From the NCBI RefSeq assembly GCF_042477335.2, contig NC_091255.1, positions 28,622,501 to 28,686,500 of the forward strand: a stretch of DNA of 64,000 nucleotides, read 5' to 3'. This DNA is from Ovis canadensis. Its lineage: Eukaryota > Chordata > Mammalia > Artiodactyla > Bovidae. The position numbers were made by a program, and so were the translations under genes. Positions within the stretch are counted from its first letter, which is position 1. The number at the start of each line of letters is the position of its first letter. Shown piece by piece: positions 25,201-61,620 of this stretch. The notes under the pieces were generated by a model. That model was not told the DNA's origin. It was given only the letters and a program-made list of their open reading frames with translations, and ran no database searches.

Positions 25201-25799
25201 TTCCTTTAACGACCCTAGGGCACCTCTCTGTTGGCCTGAATAGATGTAAATGGATGTCGCCTAGGCAGAAAACTTCATTATCGTTATTAATTACGTTCCA
25301 GCCCTGGCCATCTGTTCCTCTGAGCTCTCGGCCTCGGCAAAGAGCCCAGTCGAGAGACTGGCCTGGCGAATCTCACCTGCAGCCCCAGTTTGCATGGTGA
25401 TGGGGTCGGCGAGTGTGGGGGCCCTTTTCCAGAGTTGGTGGGGGCGTCGGGCTGCAAGGCAAGTTCTCGAAGAGGCGTTCTCATAGCTGTTTTTCCCTAA
25501 GAAAGAAGAGAGCATGAAAGTAAGCCTGGGCTCTGCGACCGGCCTTAAGAAGCTCTCCTCCCTCCCTCACAAGCTCACGAGCAATAAACAAGAGTAGGCT
25601 CCAACCCCAGTGCTCCGAACAGCAGGACCGGAAAACTCCACACGCCCCCCGCCTCAGGCTCGACTCTGCTTTCCAAGACGCTCGGCACAGCCAGCAAACC
25701 CCGAAACCCCGGTCTAGGTCTCTCGCTCCATGAGGCCCTTCGGCTCACCGGTTGGGGCGAAGGCGACAGGCTAAGGTTGAGTGTTTTCACCCGCCACAT
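7223..25799 (-). CDS. SPAG5: Sperm-associated antigen 5 / astrin (24 coding exons, complete)
   Basis: Astrin is a spindle and kinetochore protein that stabilises microtubule attachment and sister-chromatid cohesion, partnered with SKAP. Coding exons: 25799-25749, 25496-25377, 21978-20888, 20784-20610, 15556-15482, 15247-15155, 15059-14925, 14714-14595, 14472-14380, 14277-14164, 13846-13753, 13601-13454, 13374-13272, 13080-12947, 12490-12352, 9644-9533, 9367-9281, 9017-8897, 8778-8667, 8276-8196, 8035-7880, 7799-7725, 7594-7514 and 7294-7223. All junctions are AG/GT and in phase. The sum is 3582 nt, or 1193 aa, equal to human. The protein starts [16 protein letters not shown] and ends [13 protein letters not shown]. 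Exon 3 (1091 nt) encodes the low-complexity N-terminal part with many S/T-P sites. From exon 7 on the sequence is Glu/Gln/Leu-rich coiled coil. Introns 2, 4 and 15 are the repeat-filled ones. I see no damage. Confidence 0.96.
10500..10745 (+). mobile_element. Non-autonomous hAT-type DNA transposon relic
   Basis: The segment contains GTAAATAAAGTTTTATTGAA, TATGGCTGCTTCTGAGCTAC and AAGGCAGAGTTGAGTAGCTG. I recognise these as a common old mammalian DNA-transposon family, probably of the hAT-Charlie group. I am not sure of the subfamily name. It sits inside the L2 relic. Confidence 0.5.
10838..11036 (-). mobile_element. Bov-tA SINE
   Basis: The plus strand reads the complement of Bov-tA from CTAAGTCATGTCCGACTC to GAGCCACCAGAGAAGCCC. 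It lies within the L2 relic in SPAG5 intron 15. Confidence 0.88.
11790..12150 (+). mobile_element. Possible L2 internal fragment
   Basis: The wording (ACAGTCTAGCAGAAAG just upstream, then a long A/G-rich body) resembles the L2 3' region. Divergence is too high for certainty. Confidence 0.3.
12536..12745 (+). mobile_element. Bov-tA SINE, full length
   Basis: It starts GGGCTTCCTACATAGCTCAG and ends GTCAGACACAACTTAGCAAC, with the Bov-A body between. It lies in SPAG5 intron 14 (12491-12946), about 200 bp from exon 14. Confidence 0.9.
15782..15930 (+). mobile_element. Ruminant LINE 3' tail with an internal 46-bp tandem duplication
   Basis: The unit containing GTGGCGGATTCATGTC occurs twice in a row without a mismatch (15782-15827 and 15828-15873). 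It is followed by AATGTATGGCAAAACCAATA and CAGTATTGTAAAGT and a long A run. This is the familiar 3' end of the bovine L1 lineage. Confidence 0.75.
15938..16271 (+). mobile_element. CHR-1-type SINE, long form
   Basis: It starts GGCTTCCCTGGTGGCTCGGT with a tRNA-Glu-like head. It then runs through the CHR body (GAGCAACTACGCTCCTGGGC, GCAGTGAAAAGCCCACGCGC) to an AATAAATAAATAAA tail. It lies immediately after the L1 tail's A run. Confidence 0.88.
16984..17121 (+). mobile_element. CHR-2-type SINE
   Basis: It starts GGACCTCCCTGGCAATCCAA and contains TTGATCCCTGGTCGGGGAAC. It ends in a CAAACAAACAAAC-type tail. Confidence 0.8.
17321..17590 (+). mobile_element. Bov-A2 SINE, dimeric
   Basis: Two Bov-A monomers are joined by a TTTCACTTTTCACTTTCATG linker. 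A 10-bp direct repeat flanks it: AGAAAGGGTG at 17311-17320 and AGAAAGAGTG at 17591-17600, with one mismatch. That indicates target-primed insertion. Open frames here are SINE artefacts. Confidence 0.93.
18528..18655 (-). mobile_element. CHR-2-type SINE
   Basis: The plus strand reads the complement: a T-rich tail, GGGATCTCAGTTCCCCAACC, then ACCACTGGACTGCCAGGGAA. Confidence 0.82.
19345..20128 (+). mobile_element. BovB (RTE) LINE, 3' truncated copy
   Basis: The 3' part of BovB is present. It has remnants of the reverse-transcriptase C terminus: [15 protein letters not shown] in one frame and [35 protein letters not shown] in another. It ends GCGACTGAACTGAACTGATG. A frame change near 19600 separates the two coding parts. 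It is 5'-truncated as most BovB copies are, so it cannot move itself. Confidence 0.92.
20166..20290 (+). mobile_element. CHR-2-type SINE
   Basis: It starts GGAACTCCCTAGCATTCCAG and contains GGTTCAAACCCTGCTCAGG. It ends in a 17-nt A run. Confidence 0.82.
20350..20451 (+). mobile_element. Ruminant L1 3' tail remnant
   Basis: TTGATGTATGGCAGAAGCCA and CAATATTGTAAAGCAATTAA followed by A/T-rich sequence match the bovine L1 3' end. Only the tail is left. Confidence 0.6.
22915..23037 (-). mobile_element. CHR-2-type SINE
   Basis: The complement of CHR-2 is seen: TTTGGCTGCATGGCATGTG, then ACCACTGGATCGCCAGGGAA. Identical AAATAATAAATATTACTT text flanks it on both sides, a probable target-site duplication (about 22877-22894 and 23041-23058). 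Confidence 0.82.
23690..24610 (+). mobile_element. L1 LINE ORF2-derived fragments, interrupted
   Basis: Pieces resemble L1 ORF2: ATATCAGTATCAGACAAGG, then AATCATATATCTGAAAAGGG and ATGGGTAAAGGACTTGAATA. After the SINE come TCACAGGGTGAATTTTACCA and CAAAGAAGACGTAATACCC. The order is not simply collinear with one L1 copy, so two fragments may be joined. No open frame survives. Confidence 0.6.
24110..24396 (-). mobile_element. Bov-A2 SINE nested in L1, with target-site duplication
   Basis: Two reverse-complement Bov-A monomers are joined by an AATGCATGAAAGTGAAAAAT linker, with a GCTGCTGCTGCTAAGTTGCT end. The 11-bp AAGCATATGAA is at 24099-24109 and again at 24397-24407. The L1 text resumes across the gap (AAGAGATGCTCAAAAAC). 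Confidence 0.92.
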
Positions 25800-26120
25800 C
25801 TTCAACACAGAACGCGGGGCGAATACCTCCCACACGTAAGAAACGACGCCATGCCTACCCGCCGTCTTTATTTGAACCTGCTTCGTGCTTCCCGATTGGC
25901 TGCGAAGCCTCAGTGAGTCAGGCAGGCGCGTCCGCTCCGGACTCGGGCCCGGCGGGCGAGGGCGGGGCTTGCGTTGGCCCCGCCCGGCCATCCCCATGGG
26001 GGGAGCGCGCGCGCGCGAGTGCCCTGCGGTCTGATCCCCAGCGTCAACCCTCGATGCGGGCAGTGGCGGAGGGGGGGTCAACGCCAAAGGCCAGTTTTTC
26101 GGCCTCAGATCCGAGAGCGT
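25749..26120 (-). promoter_or_regulatory. SPAG5: SPAG5 promoter with CHR and CCAAT elements
   Basis: A CpG-rich region spans SPAG5 exon 1. It contains TTTGAA at 25871-25876, which is the CHR element of G2/M genes. A CCAAT box lies on the gene strand (GCCAATCGG, CCAAT at 25899-25895), 18 bp from the CHR. A GGGCGGGGC box is near 25961. There is no TATA box. CCAAT upstream of a CHR close to the start site is the layout of MuvB/DREAM-controlled mitotic genes, and SPAG5 is one of that class. Binding itself is inferred. Confidence 0.65.
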
Positions 26121-26539
26121 AACGGGTAGCTGGACTGTCGAGGAATCCATCTCTCTAGCTTCGAGAAGGCCACTTTCAATCCAGTGAAAAAAGTTGTCCC
26201 CGTGGCCTGGCCTTAGAAGTCTCTACCTCAGGTTTCCCACAGTTACTTTAGTCGTGACCGGCAGGAGCCGGCCGAGGGGTCTAGAAGGGAAGGTGAGTGG
26301 AGTGGTTTTGTTTTTTCACTTAGGTTGCTCGGTCCGCGAACAGGTCTTGCGTCCGTGATGGCCTCAAATAGCCTGCGCTGTCATTTAACCTCTCCAGAAT
26401 TTCTGGTGTTTTCTTGGGACTTACCTCAGAGCCCGCAACAAGTTTAATGAAACAGTCATAGCTCACAAGTATCCGACATTTATTAGGCACCTGGCACTCC
26501 TCCAGATGCCTTTTAGTATAAAACACAGCTTTATCAGAT

Positions 26540-26690
26540 GCCGTTTATATCTTATCTCCTTTAATCCTGAAAAGAACTATGAAATAGGTGCTGTAAATAT
26601 CCCCGTTTTACAGACATAGGAACTGAGTCACACATAATGTCTTCTGTCCAATGCCCCGCAGGTAGTAAATGGCAGGGTACAGATTGCCAT
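26540..26690 (-). mobile_element. MIR SINE
   Basis: Complement of the MIR 3' half: TATCTCCTTTAATCCTGAAA, ATCCCCGTTTTACAGACATA, GGAACTGAGTCACA and a GGTAGTAAATGGCAGGGTAC segment. Confidence 0.65.
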
Positions 26691-26944
26691 CCACACTACC
26701 AACTATATTCTACTGTCGCTTGAGACCTGTGTGGGAAACTAGCTACTGGAGGTGGGATTGATTTTGGAAAACAGCCTAAAGGTAAGTATTTGGAGTTATA
26801 GTTTATTATAAAGTATGTTCAGTTGGACACTCACAGGCACCTTATTGACACTCTGAAGTCATAATGAATTTGGAAAAGGCAATAACCCAGGGAGGAAAAA
26901 CCATAATGTTATGAACTTCAGGGCTCTCAGGGGAGGCTCTTCTG

Positions 26945-27010
26945 TATTAGCCAGTAGCAGAGCCGCTAGCCACATGTGGCTACTGAGCACTTCAAAGGGG
27001 TGAGTCCAAA
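26945..27010. mobile_element. Possible old DNA-transposon (MER-type) fragment
   Basis: The phrase GCCACATGTGGCTACTGAGC is shared by an abundant old mammalian non-autonomous DNA transposon. The copy is short and the family is not certain. Confidence 0.35.
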
Positions 27011-27104
27011 CTCAGACTATAGGAGTAAAACACAAACTGGATTTTGAGGACTTTGTATGAAAAAAAAAAAAACCCTTATTTTAAAATGTTGATTACATGT
27101 CCTG

Positions 27105-27398
27105 ACATAAAGTCCTGAGTTGTGTCTGATTCTTTGTGACCCTCACGGACTATACAGTCCATGGAATTCTCCAGGCCAGAACACTGGAGTGGGTAGCCTT
27201 TCCCTTCTCCAGGGGATCTTCCCAACCCAGGGATTGAACTCAGGTCTTCTGCATTGCAGGTGGATTCTTTACCAGCTGAGCCACAAGGGAAACTCAAGAA
27301 TACTGGAGTAGGTAGCCTATCCCTTCTCCAGCGGATCTTCCCAACCCAGGAATTAAACCGGGAGGATTGCAGGCAGATTCTTTACCAACTGAGCTATG
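27105..27398 (-). mobile_element. Bov-tA SINE with a second partial copy
   Basis: A near-complete complement copy runs 27105-27293. It is followed at once by a second copy of part of it (27294-27398), again ending in GCAGGCAGATTCTTTACCA-like text. Either a local duplication or two insertions at one spot would explain this. Confidence 0.82.
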
Positions 27399-27429
27399 TT
27401 GAGATATTTTTAGATATATTGGGTTAAAT

Positions 27430-27545
27430 AAAATGCAGTACCACAGACTGGATGGCTTAAACAACAGAAATTTATTTTTTCACAATACTGGAGCCTAGAA
27501 GTTGGATCAAGGTGTCAGCAGGGTTGGCTTCTTCTGAGGCCTCTT
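27430..27545 (-). mobile_element. Fossil MaLR-type (MLT1-like) LTR fragment
   Basis: GGATGGCTTAAACAACAGAA, TTTTCACAATACTGGAGCC and CAAGGTGTCAGCAGGGTTGG match the complement of the 3' part of an old ERVL-MaLR LTR. It is a broken, ancient solo fragment with no internal viral sequence nearby. Confidence 0.65.
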
Positions 27546-27761
27546 ACACTGAGATATTTGTTGGTGGATCAAGTCACCAGGTCTCCTAAATTCCAGTCTA
27601 ATACTCTTTACTATTGTAGAAGCCATTAGTTTCTATTTCTAGTATTGTTTTTTTATCCAATGTGAAGTTCTGGTCATGACAACTTTAGAAATATGTCATA
27701 AAGCTTAAAAAGTCTCTAAAGAGAAACAAACAAGATAGTCAAAAGGCTTAAGGATACATTA

Positions 27762-27767
27762 TTTATT
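27762..27767 (-). terminator. RSKR: Candidate distal poly(A) signal of RSKR
   Basis: AATAAA on the gene strand lies 1.42 kb past the RSKR stop codon, within an ATTTATTTAT run. It is the first canonical signal I noticed downstream, but the 3' UTR length is not known to me. A closer variant signal could be used instead. Confidence 0.3.
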
Positions 27768-29186
27768 TATATCTCAACCTAATTCTAAAAGGCTTACAAA
27801 GATGGAGATAATCTACTAAGATTTTTAAAAAAGGATTAAAACAGAAAAATGAAAATAAGAAAAAGTAAAGGCAGAAAAGGAGGATGGAACTAAGAACATG
27901 GCTAGCATACATAACATAACATGAGGTCCTAAACACTTGCTGGAAATGGACCACAAACTGGGCTCTCAGTGGTCTAGCATCATATGAAAAGAAAAATAGA
28001 CTCAGTTGAATATAAATTGTCTTTAAGGTGAAAACCAACTGGCAATTGAGGAAAAGCACAATTGGGTTCAGAGAAAATTTTCTCACATACATCCTTATAT
28101 AGAACATTATGATCTATAAACACCCTTTACAGTATCCACAGCAAGTAAATTTCATAGGGATTTTCATCTGGATTGTCAAAGTACAATTCAGAAAAAGCAG
28201 TTCTGCAGAGGTCAATAAAATGCCAGCTATGTACAGGGAAAATCTGGCTTAAACCAGGGACAAAATTAATAAACAGTACTCAGAGTACTTCCCAGACTCT
28301 CTTCAGATATGACTGAAGAATAATGAAAGTGAAGCTTTTAGGAAGTTAAAGAAAAATGAAAAGAAGTCATGAAGGCAAGAAATATATACAAATTTAAGGT
28401 TCAGGTGATTTTCCTAAAGGAAAAGGTTCTTGAGTTACATCTCTTATCTTAAATCTCAAAGTTGATGTCATGCCTCTTAATCCATTGGTTTGCCCATCAC
28501 AAACTAAACCCTTGGCCATCTAGGGAAGAGATCAGTTTAAGAATGCTTATGTCTTTCAAAGAGGTTTTGTTTTGGAAAAAATGTGGATAATTATTCCAGT
28601 TACCCCTAAAGAAGACATGTAACCTAACCATGTTTCATTTCTTATTCTCTTCCTCACAGTATGCTATTAGATTAACTTTTTAAATTTTAAAAAATTAGAC
28701 TGACTTTGGGCCCTAAATCATATGTTTTACCTGTATATTTAGGAGTTGAAATAAATGCTAGCTTTTGAGACCTCTGGAAAACATTCATACTGCTTCTGAC
28801 AAGCCTATTAAACACATAAATAGCACCTTGGGAACCCATGAAATGTTACTGCTCATGAAAGGAAACATGGCACAGAAACAAGAAGGAAAAGTGGAATAAA
28901 CTTCTGGCTAAAAACTGCAGGGTGTAAGCACTGGAGAACTGACATAAAGGTAAAGATCCACACTCTGATCTGAGATTGAGAGAGAGTTTGTATGATGAGG
29001 TAAGAACTAGGGCATTGTGGCTGCCAACAGCAGAACAGCCAGTTTGAACTCTGGTTCAACACCTAGAGGAACAGAATGATAAGAAGCTACAAAGTGAAAA
29101 CAAACTGATCATCAGGTGGTCACAGTGAGCTGGCAGTGGAGGAAGTCCTCAGGTTCCCGGATGGGCCCCAACTCCAGTAGAGGAGC
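27768..29186 (-). other. RSKR: RSKR downstream region, probable 3' UTR
   Basis: 1.4 kb of A/T-rich sequence follows the RSKR stop codon without any recognised repeat or long open frame. The absence of interspersed repeats, unusual in this window, fits an exonic 3' UTR. I cannot confirm its end. Confidence 0.4.
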
Positions 29187-32100
29187 TCAAGCCAGCCTCG
29201 GGTGGACCAGGAAGGACTCCAGATTACAGTCAAAGTCCTTGAAGAACATGGACTCCGATGATGGACTAGACTGGGCAGCTTGTGTCTCCAAGACAAAGTT
29301 CACTGGATGCTTCTGTAGGAGCTCTGGGTCAAAGGCCACACCCCGGAAGAAAGGGTGGATCTGGAAGTGATGCAAATAACGTAGACGGTGAAGGGGATTC
29401 TGGTGTAAGAGCTGAAGGAAAACAAAGCATGAAGGATGAGAGACTGGGATATGAAAGGGACAGAACAGAGAAGCTGGAAAAGGAGAAAGAAGTTCATGGA
29501 TCTGTGGAGGGCAGGGAGAAGAACCCAAAAGAACAGAGATATGTAAAAGTGGGAGAAATAGGCTAATTTGGGGGCAGCAGTAGGAATAAAGGAGCTGTAT
29601 TGATAAGAGAGCAGCACTCTCTCAGAAGGGACCTGCTATGGATGGGGACGAGCTTTGGACGATCAGGAACTCAGGTATAAAGTCTGAAGTGCTAGTTAGA
29701 AGGCAAGTAATGAGGTAGTACTTGATCAAGTAGGAACAACCCCAATACCTGCCCACCACCAATAACTAATCAGAGGAATGGGGACATATCACTTCAGTGA
29801 TAGGGAAAGAAGTGAAAGGTTTTTGTAGTGAAGTGCTTGCCCTTACCTCGTGGAGCAGAAGTGAGAGCCCCTGGTTAAGAGAAGATGGGATCTCAGAGTC
29901 ATAGTGGGTCACACTTGCCAACATGGCCACATGATCTCTCTCTGCTGGCACCGGGAACTGAGTTGAGGGGTGGGAAGATGTCATTGCTTAGTAAGAATAA
30001 GGGAAGATTTCTTAACATCTTTCTTCCCACCAGAAAGCAACTCCTCTCTTCTTTGCCCAAAGTCACTACCATTCTCTCACCTTTCCAGTTGACAGAGAGA
30101 AAAGCAAGACACCCAGGGACCACCAGTCAGCAGCATGGTTGTAAGGCCCTCCACTCAGGACCTCGGGCGCTATAGATTTGAAAGATACTTGTCACTGACA
30201 TCTGTTGGCATTCCTCCTGCCTACTGCTTACCCATCAGCTTTAGCTTCTCCCTCACCCATGTACTGAAGAGTGCCACAGATAGTATAGGCTCGGGCTCCT
30301 TGGGGCAGGTGGCGGGACAAACCAAAGTCTGTCAGTTTCAGATGGCCTGTGAAAAACAAGGCATCAGCACCACTCTGTTCCAACCCTCATCAGTCATGAC
30401 TTATTTCCAAACTGCGGTGCCTCTTATTCTGGGACTAGAAAAAGATATGACTTACCTCGTTCATCCAGAAGGATATTCTCCATCTGAAAAACCACAGGTG
30501 AGAAGTTATTATTCATTCTCTTCCTTTCACCCCTTTTTCATCATGTGTATCCTCAGCTGAAGAAGACGCCCTTGCTCAGCAGCTAAGTCTATACTCGGAG
30601 GGCCCTTGCCCAAATCCTTAACACCGACGAGGGTACCAAGGTCAACTGTTCTCAGCAGCTCCTCCCACCTTCTTGGACCTATTGGAATGTCTTACTGAAG
30701 TCCCTCCTCAGACAAAAACAAAACATTTAGTTACCTTCACATCTCGATGGATGATGCCCAAGTCATGAAGATAGCCTGTGGATGACAGCAAGCATGAGGG
30801 TTAATGAAGCTCTTTGTCCTTTCCAATTTCCCTGATAGCTCCCACCCCATTTCTATCCCTGTTGACTTCGATTTTCTCCTGCCTCCTCCCTCCCTCCTTA
30901 ATTCCTTCCTCATTTCCATTACCACTCCTGTTTCACTTACACAGCACCAGGATCAGCTCAGCAGCAAAGAGGCGGATGGAAGCCTCAGTCAAGCGGCCAA
31001 CAGCAGACCACAGGGAGTACAGATCTGTGCTGCAGTACCTGCACACTGCAAAGCAGCAGAAGTCTGGGCAATATTTGGGTCCTACTATGCCTGGGCGCAA
31101 GGCATTGTATGCCTCCTGCCCAAACTGATGCCACCTGCTGTCCCCTCTCCCTTTGGGAGAGAGCAGTACTACAAGAAGGGGAACAGAGCAAAGGCAGAAC
31201 AAGCCAAAGGGATGGGTAATCTCAGGTGGGGAGTAGAGCAGAAGTGCCCTTAGGAATGAGGAGAGAAGCCAGTTACTCACTAATGAACAGGTGTCGTTTC
31301 CCCTGCCAGCTGTCCCCCATACTGTGTACAAAAGGATGGTTGATCTGTCGCTATGGACAAAGGAGACAGGAAGTGAGGAACATTGAGGATCAAGGCAGCC
31401 AGAAATCAGGCTTTACCTAGTTGTGCAGAAAGGAAGCTACTGCCCCACCTCTCAGATCAGGCTGCCTGCCTGGTAACCCGCTACTAAGGAACACACTGGA
31501 TGTGCTGGAGAGTTTCCCCTCAGGACCTAGAATCACTCTACTGATAGCTGCATTTCCTGAGGTCTTATGGTTACAGCAGCAGGAGGGGTCAGAGTCAGGA
31601 AAAGCAGGCTAGTTGGACAAAAATGGTGCTTTCTCCACCTGTAGTTTGGTTCTTCCGAAGATCCTTTCCAGAGCTGTGTGCATACTGCATACCTGGATGC
31701 TGACCTCCTCTTTGCACTGCCTCAGGGTGTCCCTCTGTAGGACCTTTGCCTTGGGTACCACCTATAAAAGGAGAGGAGTGATGCTAGAGGGGAACAGTGT
31801 TATTATATTGTTTATTCCTCCCAACCTCTCTGGAATCAAGGCTGGAGACAGGGACTAGAGAATGTGGGAGTATCTTGGTCCCTACCTTCACTGCAAATAC
31901 TGCCTTCTGGCCATAGTCTAACACCTTGAGGACTGTTCCAAAGGAGCCTTTAGCCACAAGGCCTAAAATCTGTACAGAGAAGTGGAAGTGGAGAACAGGG
32001 CAGTTGAGACTGTTTCTTGATTTCTCCCCAAGACTGAGACCCTTTCCAGGGATTCCACTGACCTACCTTTAGCTGCTGATGCCTGCTAAGGGGCCTAATA

Positions 32101-32752
32101 GGAAATTCCGGCAGAAAGAGGTTGATGAACTGAGGCACTGGCCATTCAGGCAGCGGCTTCTCTACTAGCAGTGGGGCTGGCTCCAGGGGCTCCCGGTGCA
32201 GGAACTGATGCCCCCGTAGTCCCCACAGTTCTTTCACACCTGACCTTGTGGTTCCCACACCTGACCAGAGGCTCTTCCAGCCTTGGACCCAGGGGCCCCG
32301 GATGTTGCCACCCTGCTGAGAACCAAAGGAACCACTAAACCTTCTGCCCCTGAGGCATTAGAGGTTCTGCCCATCTTTAGCAGGCACTCCCTCAAATCTC
32401 AACCCTAAAGACATAGATTTGGCCCAGGCAAGACAGCCACTGCCCTTGCATCAAGCCAAGGTCTGGATTTCCTGGACACAATGAAAATCCTCTAGGAAAG
32501 CAATATTTGGACATTTCCCCCATATGGCATCAGAAATTCAGCCTGCACCTCTCAGTATGGGACTGGGACAGCTACTTTGATACTAAAGCCTCCCTGCCCT
32601 ACCCCCACAGTGGACACCACCAATCAATTGCCAGGCCTCAAGCCCATGCCTCTTTCACCTCCCCTGAAGAAGCTGCCAGAGGCCCCACACCCTACCTTAT
32701 GAGAAGCAGCCATCTGGGCGTGGTGCCCCTGCCGGCAGCTCACTGCTCCCAT
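29187..32752 (-). CDS. RSKR: RSKR / SGK494, AGC-like protein kinase (12 coding exons, complete)
   Basis: RSKR is a poorly studied ribosomal-S6-kinase-related kinase. Coding exons: 32752-32696, 32315-32067, 31969-31886, 31761-31693, 31350-31281, 31045-30941, 30775-30735, 30483-30456, 30346-30257, 30169-30081, 29957-29847 and 29411-29187. They join in phase to 1218 nt, or 405 aa. The start MGAVSCRQG agrees with human. Kinase motifs in order: a glycine loop AKGSFGTV whose first glycine is alanine, VFAVK (ATP lysine), IIHRDVKMEN (catalytic loop), LTDFGLSR (metal binding), CGTLQYMAPEVL (activation segment) and [11 protein letters not shown]. All core catalytic residues are present, so an active kinase is likely. 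Near the C terminus FKDFDC (388-393) resembles an AGC hydrophobic motif with an acidic residue at the phospho-site. The start lies about 1 kb past the BLTP2 stop. Substrates are unknown to me. Confidence 0.95.
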
Positions 32753-32759
32753 CCCCAGC

Positions 32760-33787
32760 TTCTGCCTCCTCTCTCCTGCTAAATCTGCTGCCCCAGTTAC
32801 ATAAGCAATTCCTCCCCGTGCTGTGTTACACACAAGCCCCGCCTCTTTTCCTTGCTGTTCAAGACTAGAGATGCAAATGATGCAGTCAAACCTCACCCTT
32901 ATCCCCAAATCCTATCGCCCTGGTGAAGAGCAGCTTAGAGCCAGGACTAAAATATGCAGAGATCTGTCAGCATGGGACCCATGTCACTAAGAGCTGGGAA
33001 ATATCTGCGATACAGCTTCAGGCAGGAGGACAGAAATCACCCTCAGAGAGGCAGCTAGGATTGGTGGTTTCTTGGATTGATGGAGAGAAAAGGATACAGG
33101 CTGAAACCATACACTCAATACAATTAGAAAAAAAAAAAACCAGCATCAAATTTAAAATATATTTTTTCTCTTTAAATCACTTTTTTTTTTTAACCATTCT
33201 TCAGGGGATACCCCAGGGAGAGAGATCCATGGCCAGCCCTGTCTCCTACTGCCATTCTCCAAAGTGAGCTTGGCACAGTTTGGGGAGGGGCTGATTCCCC
33301 CAGAACACTAATACCTCTTTCATACAAGGTGGTGGGATGAGGGACAGATGATCAGCCCCTCCCCTCCACTTTCTGGCACATAGGGAGAGCAGTTACACTT
33401 ACAAATATATATATATATGTATTTTTTATATATGCCTATTTATAAAAATTTATCACACTTGATCAGAACTGCCCCCCCACCCCCCACCCTTTCAGTTGAT
33501 CCCAAGGGAACCAGATTCTGGCCTTGGAGCCGTTCCCTGGGTCTTGCTCTCTTGATGCCTCTCTGGCCCTGGACCTGCTGATCAGTGTGAGGTAGAACTC
33601 AGCATTATCCATCATGGTCTGCAAGGAACCAGCCAGCTGTTAAAGAGCAGGGCCTCTCTCCACAGCACCCTATGGGCTTCTGACCCCCACAAATCCTAAA
33701 GGATGAAGGGAAACACCTCCCCTCCCACAAGTCCCTGGGGCCTGAGTCAGAGTCAGATCCTGTACTGCAGCCTCTCGGATTGCCGGA
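32760..33787 (-). other. BLTP2 3' UTR and RSKR upstream region
   Basis: About 1.0 kb separates the BLTP2 stop codon (33788) from the RSKR start. The BLTP2 3' UTR takes up the upper part. No canonical AATAAA is seen on the gene strand; TATAAA-like variants occur near 33430 and an A/T-rich stretch near 33130-33195. RSKR promoter elements must lie in the lower part or within the UTR. No CpG island is seen here. Confidence 0.5.
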
Positions 33788-61175
<27,388 letters not shown>

Positions 61176-61620
61176 TCCGGCCCCGGCCCGGCCTGGCTCC
61201 GGCCCCGGCCCCGGCCCGGCCTGGCTCCGGCCCCCGCCCTGCCGGGGCGCCACCCCCCCCGCGCCCGCCCCGCCGGCTCCGAGCTGCGCCGCCGCGGGCC
61301 GACCAGCTGCACGCGCAGGGACAACGCTGGGCGAGGAAGCGTTGGCGCGCCTGCGCCCCGCCCCCCGCAGCCCGCCAGCCAGCCAGCAGTCTCCTTGCCC
61401 TGCCCCGCCCGACGCCCGCGATTCAGCTGGGCCGACTGGCTGCTTGCGCGAAGTGAAGGCGTGGCTCCAGAAGGAAAGCGCCGGGTAGCGGCCCACGACT
61501 GACACACAAGTCCCGCCCTCGGGCGCACCGTTCTGAACCCGGAAAAGCGAAGTCAGGGGTTTGCCACCCGCCCGCGGCCCTCTTCGCTGGCTGGCAGTGG
61601 TTTTCGCTGGGTAGTTTCGG

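Larger units (their letters stand above)
21979..25376 (-). other. SPAG5: SPAG5 intron 2
   Basis: This 3.4-kb intron is A/T-rich. 22020-22900 and 23040-23680 contain no element I can name. 23690-24610 is L1-derived with a nested Bov-A2. 24620-25280 may hold further old LINE sequence. Confidence 0.7.
26121..27761. other. Intergenic interval between SPAG5 and RSKR
   Basis: No gene is supported here. It holds a MIR copy, a small DNA-transposon-like fragment, a Bov-tA with a repeated half and a fossil LTR fragment, each listed. 26160-26530 and 26700-26940 show nothing I can name. Confidence 0.7.
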
